Source: Bugula neritina
Taxonomy: Eukaryota > Bryozoa > Gymnolaemata > Cheilostomatida > Bugulidae
NCBI GenBank assembly: GCA_964035545.1
Contig: OZ037765.1
Span: 5,964,698-6,028,697, forward strand
Direction: 5' to 3'
Length of the DNA stretch: 64,000 bases
Shown here: in pieces, positions 44,201 to 53,200 of the stretch
How positions within the stretch are numbered: position 1 is the first letter of the stretch
How the letters are laid out: each line of letters opens with the position of its first letter
Translations under genes and position numbers: made by a program
The notes under the pieces: model-generated
Databases searched by the model: none
The model's input: the letters and a program-made list of their open reading frames with translations, nothing else
Told to the model about the DNA's origin: nothing

Positions 44201-47200
44201 TGTGAATACTATTTTTGCTTCAAAACTTCTATAATTCTACGTTTTATATAGCTACATTTTATTGATAAAAAATAAAACCATACCATTTGGTAAAATTCAT
44301 TTAATTGGATGTGAATTCTAAATTGCTGTTTTACTTTTAAGCTGCTGTACAGTTTCTCTTCAGAGATTTGTCTTCTCCAGCTTACCATTGTTTAGTTCAA
44401 CCTCCATAATTTTCATTTTCTCATCTTCACAAAAGTGCTAACTTCTTTGTAAATGTTTCTAATTATATTTGCTACTTAATTCACAATTTTTTTTTTTTTG
44501 GATTTTTGTTTACATTTGTGGGTGTCATACAACATTGAACATTGTGCAGTTACTGTCAGTATGCTTTAATGTTTTATTGAAAATATTCTTTGGTTTGCAA
44601 TTTGACATTGTTTAGTCCTATTAACAAGTTATACTATAAAGTTAGAATTCAACATTCGAAATTGAAAATATTTTTGCATTTTGAAAATGGTTGAATATAA
44701 AAGCAGGTTTTTTGAGTTCCTTGATAAAATGGCAACCAGTTGTCTTCAAACAGAACAGTAAAATGTTGAGGAAACCAATTGAAAGCAACTAATCAAATTT
44801 TCTTAACCTTTAACTAAAGCAGCAAGAGTGGAGAAAAACATAAAATTATGTATTGGCCAGCCCCCCCCCCCCCCCCCCCCCGCCAACTAATACCAAAATA
44901 TTTTAATACCCTATGTAAATACGCAATAGGAAAGTGAGATACAACTGCTGTATTTGCTCTATTAATACCTTTTGTCGAGAATATTATAACTCATGCATAG
45001 TTTCTCTAGCCAAGAAGACTCGACAACTTTTTTAGACTAGCTCTGAATTTATTACTTGTGTTACTTGCAGTAAACTGTACTTATACCGAGTGGTCTGAAT
45101 ATGGTGTATGTAGTAAAACATGCGGTGAAGGAACGGCCAACAGATACAGGTATGTCTGTGTATCGATTTTTTCTTAGATTTTTTTACATTTTTGAATTAA
45201 TTTTTACTAATTGCCAAATGTTTACTCTAATGTACATACTATGGGCAATTATTTATTGGAAAGAATGCATGAACAATTACTAAATACTTTTCTTCTAAAA
45301 TATTTTGTTACACTAGAGTAGCAGAATTTAGACTTATTATGCAGTAGTTTAGTTACAGGAAGTCTATGGTTACTTTCTGATGTCCAAAAAAGTTTTAGGT
45401 ATGAAAATAAATACTTTTTTTATACCTTTTTTAAATGAGTTTCAATTTTGTTCAATGTAAAAGGTATCACTTTTAAGGTTTCTTGAACTTTTTTGAAAAC
45501 ATATCAAATTACCCACCTTTATCAGCTAACGTGATTTGTTCAGCGTAATATTAACACTAGAGACAATGAGTAATGAGGTTGAAGTTTCAAGGCATTTGCC
45601 AAATTTGCCAAGTTTTGATTTATAGTGCTTTGAGTAAAATGTGAATAGAAAAAAAGAATACAAGCACTAACTGTGCTAAGTTGAATGATGCAATAATTAG
45701 TTCAGTTAACTATGGCTCTTGTTAAGTCATGTTAAGTCATTGACTGAAAGTTATGAAAATATTGGCAAATTTTCAATTTTTGTTTGTCACAAGATTCTTT
45801 GCCTTTAATGTTTTATAGTTTCATGTTGTAGTATTATTGATTTAATTAAAAATTAGCTGCTTGTTTTCGCAGGAAAGTTTTGCAAGAAGCTGAGGGAGAT
45901 GGAGTGGAATGTACTGGACCATTCGTGGAGCAGACAACTTGCTCTGAGCAGCCGTGCATGGAGACGTGTCTGTATAATGGAGTCTCTTACTCAGACCACG
46001 ATGTGGTGGTGGATGAGAAGTGTCACACCTGGTGAGTCACATTTTCAATATGACGTTTTTTTGGGGCACTTTTTACAAGCTTTCAGTAACCACTTGCGCT
46101 AATTGTGATGTAATTATAGTACAGGAAAATGTCATGAGTAAGGTTCAGAAGTGGATTTTTTTTATTTTGCCTAGCCCGTCTGAACTTGAAACAAATTTAA
46201 GAATTTTAAATTCAAGTTTTGAAATAATGCCTGGCGCTTTTTTATGTGTATTAACTAATTGGGTTTGTATTAATTTTGGTTGTTCTAAGCAAAAGGTGTT
46301 TATTTTTGTAGTGTTTGTTTGAGTGGAGAAGTTGTTTGCAACAATAAAACTAAAGCACACAGTAAGACTTAGTCACTACATATTAGTTTCTGTTCAGTAG
46401 TTTAGTGGTTACACGCATGAAGTAAAACTAATTCAAGTCAATTGGAACTGCCAAGTTGAACATTTATTGAATCATTTGTGTTTTGTTCCAAAAACAATTG
46501 AATGTGTAGTTATCTCTCACAAATTATCTTTTTCACCTGAAAAATTATTCAAGATCTTTAAAGTTATTTGTGTTTATCTGATTTATAGAAAATACACTAC
46601 TGCACTGTGTACTTTTTAAAAAAAAATTCTCAGCTTTTGAAGTTGAGGAAAAATTTCATTGAAAAAGTCTGCATTGCGTTTTCAGCAAAGCTTTACATGA
46701 GCTTAAAGTATCAGAAGCAAATATTGATCTGTAATTAATTATTTAACCAGTTAGTTCTTCCACATGTAACAATAATTGGCTGAGCTAAGTATATGGAAAT
46801 TAGTAATTTAATGGGGAAAGTAAGAAAAACTTGTATTCTAAATTAAGAATGTAACGAAAGAAATTATGTTCTCTTAAAAAATTCTACCCACCATCCAAAG
46901 TTGGCAAAAATAAAACTTTAGTTTTTGGGTCATTTTTTCAATTTTGTCTTACCTGTTTTTTTTCATTTAATAAACTGTATGTAGCCCATTGCTTTCTATT
47001 TGATGCTTTAGAAAATGGAAATTGGTCTCCATGGAGTGACTATGGAGAGTGCAGTGCTAGCTGTGGTGACAGTGGTGAGATGTTCCGACACAGATCATGT
47101 TCGTGGCCTACTCCATCTTGTGATGGCAAGGAATGCGTTGGAAATATTAGCGAGTCTGAGCCTTGCAACAGGGACATCAAGTGCCCAGGTTAGTGCTGCT

Positions 47201-50200
47201 ATAGTAACTAAATCATTGTCATGTTTATAAATTTGGTAGGAAAAATTATATTGACTTGCTTATAGTTTGATTATATAAAAATAGCTGTAAAAAATTACGT
47301 TTTGAAGCTCTACTAAAAGTCCTCTGCTATGTTGGTATATGAGACTTCCATTTACTACCATTAACCTTATGCTGTGTTTGCAAACGTTATCTATTTTAGT
47401 TTTGCTTTTGTCACTATAGACATTTAAATTTTATTATGTAAACAGTAGATTAACAATATATTTAATATTTTGTTTTTTATATGTCAATTAGTATTTTGAC
47501 TAATTTAGAGAATGGAAATTGGTGTGACTGGCAACCTGGGAAATGTTCCAAGACATGTGGAGGCGGAACTTATGCCAGAGAACGAATCTGTAACTGCCCG
47601 CCTCCATCTGGTGGTGGCAAAACTTGCCCAGGAGAAGATGAAGAGGTTCTGTCTTGTAATGAAAAACCGTGTCCAGGTAAAACCTTTTTTTGTATTTTTA
47701 TACTGTCTTTACTCTAATTTCTGTCTTATTTTTACTTAAAATAACCACTGTTTAACAGATTATGCAATATAGCTGAGTAAGTATGAAATATTTACATAGT
47801 CGACTGTGAAATAAGTGAATGGGAAAGTTGGGGTCCTTGCTCAGTGACTTGTGGATCGGGTCAACAGGAAACAACTCGGACCATTACCCAGTTTCCTCTG
47901 TTTGGCGGAAAGGAATGCCCAGATGATTTAGAGAAGCATCGTCAATGTGAACTCGAAGACTGTGTTGGTAAGAGAGACTCTTACTGGAAGGATAACTCTT
48001 ATACCAAGTGTTAGTGACCAATTGGAAGCTTTGTAACAGGTAAAAACGGATGCATTCTCTGAATTGTAGATCATCAGTGTAATGAGACTGTTGGACTTCG
48101 TTACTATTGCAAAGATTCCTGTCCCCAAACGTGTGAGCATGTGCGAGATAACAACACTTGCATTTCTGAAACAAACTGCACACTTGGCTGTCATTGTGAA
48201 GAGGTATGTGGCTGCTTCCCGTTATTTGTTTTAAGAATATATTTTCACTTCATGGTGAGTTGTGAATTTTCACAGCATTGCTTACAATTTTCTATAAATC
48301 CTCAGCAAAACTTATGAATAGTTTTCGTGGTAATTATGTCACAGAAAAAAGAAAAACTTCTTTATAAAAGAGGTACTAAAATAATTTAATTCCCAATAAT
48401 TTCTTTAGGTTAATTGAGTTATGTGTTTTTGGAAAATATTAAAAATTAATCCCATATAATTATTGTGTTGACAATTATTGAAAAGAATATGAAGTACTTT
48501 ACATTACATTTTGTATATTTAAACTTATAAGTTGTCTTTTAGAATATTATTATGCATTGCTATATATTACATCATCTCTTTCACACTGTAGTGTTCAATC
48601 TTTAGGGAAAAGTTCTTAATGAGGAAGGATTGTGTGTCACCCCAGCTGAATGCGGGTGTGCTGTAACTATAGTTCGCCCACCATTTGGGGAGACCAAGCA
48701 AGTTCTGGGTGCTGGTGATGAGATCACTGCTGCCTGTTACACATGGTAATTGGATATTCAATACAGGAAATTTTGTTGTAAAATTGTCTTTGCAAAATAT
48801 GCTTTTTCACACAGAAAGCATGATATGAATTTATGGTTAAACTTTTTAGCTGACATATTTGGGAAAGTTGTGCTTACTAATTTATAACTAGCAGATGCAG
48901 AATCTATTAGTTACTCAACCTAGTGTTTAATTACAAGATAAAAATATGTAGAAAAACTTTTATGACTTCTTAGCTGTAGTAAACAAAATAAATGTACCAT
49001 TTCTTTTGCAAAAAAACGAGCAAAGCATAAATGTTTTGTTTTGAAATGTTTTTTTCTGCCTTCTAAAGCCAACAACAAATCTAAGTTTAATATTTAGATA
49101 AATACATTTTGAAGCTGTAGCTGTTTTTTCCTATTTTTATGCTAAAAATGAGACAAAACCCTGGGGCTGTTGGTTATACTTTTGCTCAATGTTTGTAGTA
49201 AATGTCCTTTCAACTCTACTGACAATCAAGCCGTCTGTACTCACGATCCCAACTGCATTGGTAAGCTCAGGCTCTCATTAACATGTCACATCTCTCAGCA
49301 TACACTTGCATACATCTGCATATTTCATAGTTAAAAGCTGAAAGCTTAATAATTTAATCATTGAGATCTTATTTCTTGATAAATTAAAAAATATTATGGA
49401 TATTTTACATGCTAGACTAGTAATCAACATTCTCTTTTTCAATAGAAAACTTGCCAAGAAATTTTTCTCTTACAAAAATATTATTTGATTCAACAAGAAG
49501 ATATTATTAGCACTTGCTATGTTTACTTTAGGGTAAGTTGTAGCTTAGTTATATTTATATATCACTAGTATATAATTCTGTACAGATGTTGGTATCACTA
49601 GTATATAATTCTGTACAGATGTTGGTCAGTGGTCTGCCTGGGGAGAATGGTCAGAATGTCCGGAGTGCTACAACGGAGAGCGACCAATCACTGTTAAGTA
49701 CGCTCAGTGCGTCTGCTCGTGGATCAAAGGACAACCAATCATTGAGTTGTCGTGCAGTTGTGTTGAGAAAGACTATATCGCCACTCGTAGTCGAGAAGAG
49801 TTCTGTCCCATTGAGCATTGTCCAGGTATGAAATGTTTTTACAATACATGTGGTGTAAATATATATGATTGCTGTTAGACTCAGATGAGACTCTGGGTAA
49901 ATAGACTAAGGACTTTATTTATAGTAGAGGCTAGTTGCATTACTAGTAGGTGGAGGCATTAAAACTGCCAAAGGTTTTTCTTAAACCTAACAGCAATCTT
50001 AAGTTTACCATTTGTGTATACAGGCGATGTATTTGTAGCATTATGCTATGAATAATGATGTTTGGTGGGCAGTAGCTTGTTGTTTTAAAATTTCTGTAAA
50101 AATATTTTTCTTATACTATAAATATAAATACTAAAGTATCTTAATGTAACACAAAATAGAGAATAAAATGTATCATTTTCATTGAAATAAACGAAAGAAA

Positions 50201-53200
50201 TTTAGTATATTATGGCTAAATGCATTTATGCGTAATGGTGAGTGAAGTTCAATGAGCTCGCGTTTATTTTTCTCGTTCTTCAGCTGATCTAGTAGAGCAG
50301 TAGGTATATCTTGTCGCATTCGTTATTCAGTGGAAACTCAATTATGTAGAGCTAGTGTAGAATACTAAGATTGATATATACAAGTTGTATACTTCCAGTG
50401 GACTGTGAACATTCACTGTGGAGTCAGTGGACCGACTGCTCCGTGACGTGTGGATCCGGTACCCAGGTTAGAAGAAGATCCGTGGAGACAGAAGCCTCAT
50501 ATGGGGGGTACGACTGCTCCGGGCCTGTCCTCGATTCTCGACCTTGTAGCCGTGACTCTTGTAATGGTATGTGTCTCAGTCTATCTCACAGAGTTTTCTT
50601 AATCTATGTAGTAGCTGGAACTCTTATTGCTATTATCATTAAAATGTGTTTGTTTTAGCTACAAAACAATAAAACTCGTTCATAACTTTTTTTAATAACT
50701 ATCTTTTGTTTTATATTATATTGCATTTCACATTTCTTATACAAAAATAGTTGTGGCAGTTTCTTGGAAAAATATATTTCAAGTCTCTTTATGGGGCAAC
50801 TTATAGAATGGTTTTATGTTACTACGGTGACCCAAAACAAGCGTATTACATTTTTACAACATAAATAATTAGGACAGTTTTTTATGTTGACAACGGATAC
50901 TCTGAACTTTTCATCGGGCAGCTTGTAGGGTGGTTTTAGGTTGTCATGGTGATTCAAAACAAATATTTTGTACTTCCTGTTTAGAAACTGTCTGTGAGAA
51001 AGAGAACATGGTATTTGCCGACTGCGCCAAACCTTGCCCGAGAACTTGTGCTGAGATTAGCTATGATGTCACGTGTGAGGAGCCGAACCCGGAAGAGTGT
51101 GTGCCGGACTGCGTCTGTGCTAATGATACGTACATACAAGATGGTTGGTGTCTACATGCCCATATACTTGTAATCGAGTGTATAGTTACATATTGACATA
51201 GAACAAGATTGATATCGAGAAGTTTGATTTGTTGTGTAATACTTGACTATATATAGAATTTTGTGAAATTAAGTAAAATATTGATTCTAAATATAACTCC
51301 TTTTATAGCTGAGTTTTATAAGCGTATTTTGCAATACCACTTAATTCAATCTCAGGAGTTGGAATAATTTAAAACGTATGAAAATGTTGTATATCCTTGT
51401 TTGTAAAACGCAGTCAAAGTGATTTACAGGGTTAGCCTAATTTTTGCTTAAAATGTATGTAATGTAGTAACTAAAATTCTAACACTCTCATTACATGTTT
51501 TCCTGATATGATTTACTTTTAATAACTGTTGATATGTATTAATAGGAGAATGTGTTGAGAAGTCAGGGTGTAAGTGCACAGTGTCAGTGACTACTTCTAA
51601 TGGAACTCAAGAAGTAAGACTCCAAGAGCCAGGAGATGTGTGGCAAGAAAAGTGTAACTTGTGGTGAGTGATGGTTGCTATCTCTTTGTTATACACTAAG
51701 TTATAATTATATAATATACTGAATTATAACTATATAACATGCTAAATATATTTGTGACTAATTTTGATGCCCTGTTGTAATATATAATATAATGTATTAT
51801 AATATTTAGCAACAAAAACATCATATATACAATGAAAAGGTGCTTGTTTATGATGTTAGATTCTAGTTGGTTGCGTACACTTACATTGACACACAACTTG
51901 TAGCACTTGTGAAAAGGGCAAAGCTCACTGCAGCAACAATGTTTGCGAGCACTGGTCGCCATGGGAACCGTACAGTGATTGTAACGTCAAATGTGGTGAA
52001 GGAATCAGAATATCTACCAGGGAGTGTCTCTATAACGACACAACCGACAACTATGAAGGCTGTCCTGGGCTCCGTGAAAGGGTTGAGGCTTGCAAATTGG
52101 ATCCGTGTGAAGGTAGCCTATACCACTATTCTGCATTCTGCACTTTCTTTATAATTGAGCTCTGTTGGTTGTGTTTGGATATTTTGTTATTTGCTATTTT
52201 GGACATTTATCCATGAACTAGTATAATATAATATTACAATAACAGTAGTGGTAAATTGTGGCCAATATTAAAAGCCCTCTACCACTTCTGACCTATTATA
52301 TTACTGAAGTCAAAATTTACTAAACACTAGAGCTACCAAGTTTAAAGATGCCTGTATTATAGAATTAACTTTGTATATAGGAAATTTCCCCAATTTAGAT
52401 TGCCACATATTGGCACATAAATATATATTTCTAAATTTCCAATGAAAGTTTCATCGTCACACAGGATAGAATGTATGTTTGCAGTGTTTGAGAAACCAAG
52501 TTGAAAAATATGAGTAATTTTCAATTTATTCCAGAAGTGTTAGGTGACCTCAAGAGAATATTTATCAGAGATATTATATGTCCACCATTTTATATATCAT
52601 TCAGTTGAATGTGAGTGGACTCCGTGGGGAGATTGGAGTGATTGTTCCAAAACATGTGGCACGGGAGAAAAAACTCAATCTCGTCAAACCGTTCCAGTTG
52701 TCGGTAGTGAAGAGTGCGATGGCGTTACTGAAAACTCGACTATGACATGCAACACTCAGCCTTGTCAAGAAGGTACATGAATATTTTGCTTCACCAAACT
52801 CTTCAAGTCACTGTAAAATCACATAATTTCCGCTATTCAAAAGCCTAAATCATGTATTATCTACAACCATCTCGTGTTACTTCTGTGGTGCCCATGATTT
52901 ATACCCACAATAAACTTGAATATTGCACCTAGTGGGAAACATGGCTTAAGTTGTATCTAAATATTCCTTCATTCCATCTTCTTGTTCGTTTACATGTTGA
53001 TCACAATGTTGTTTTCTTCTTGCAGTATGTGAAGACGGCAAAGTTGCAGATTCATGTGCGAATGAATGTAACACAACTTGTAAAGAGAGAAGTTTGGACT
53101 CTTGCCAATCCTCAGGACTGTGCGAAGCTGGCTGCAAGTGCAAAGAGGATGAGGTGAGTCATAGCTGGGCAAATAAATATATATTGTATAGTATAATGAG

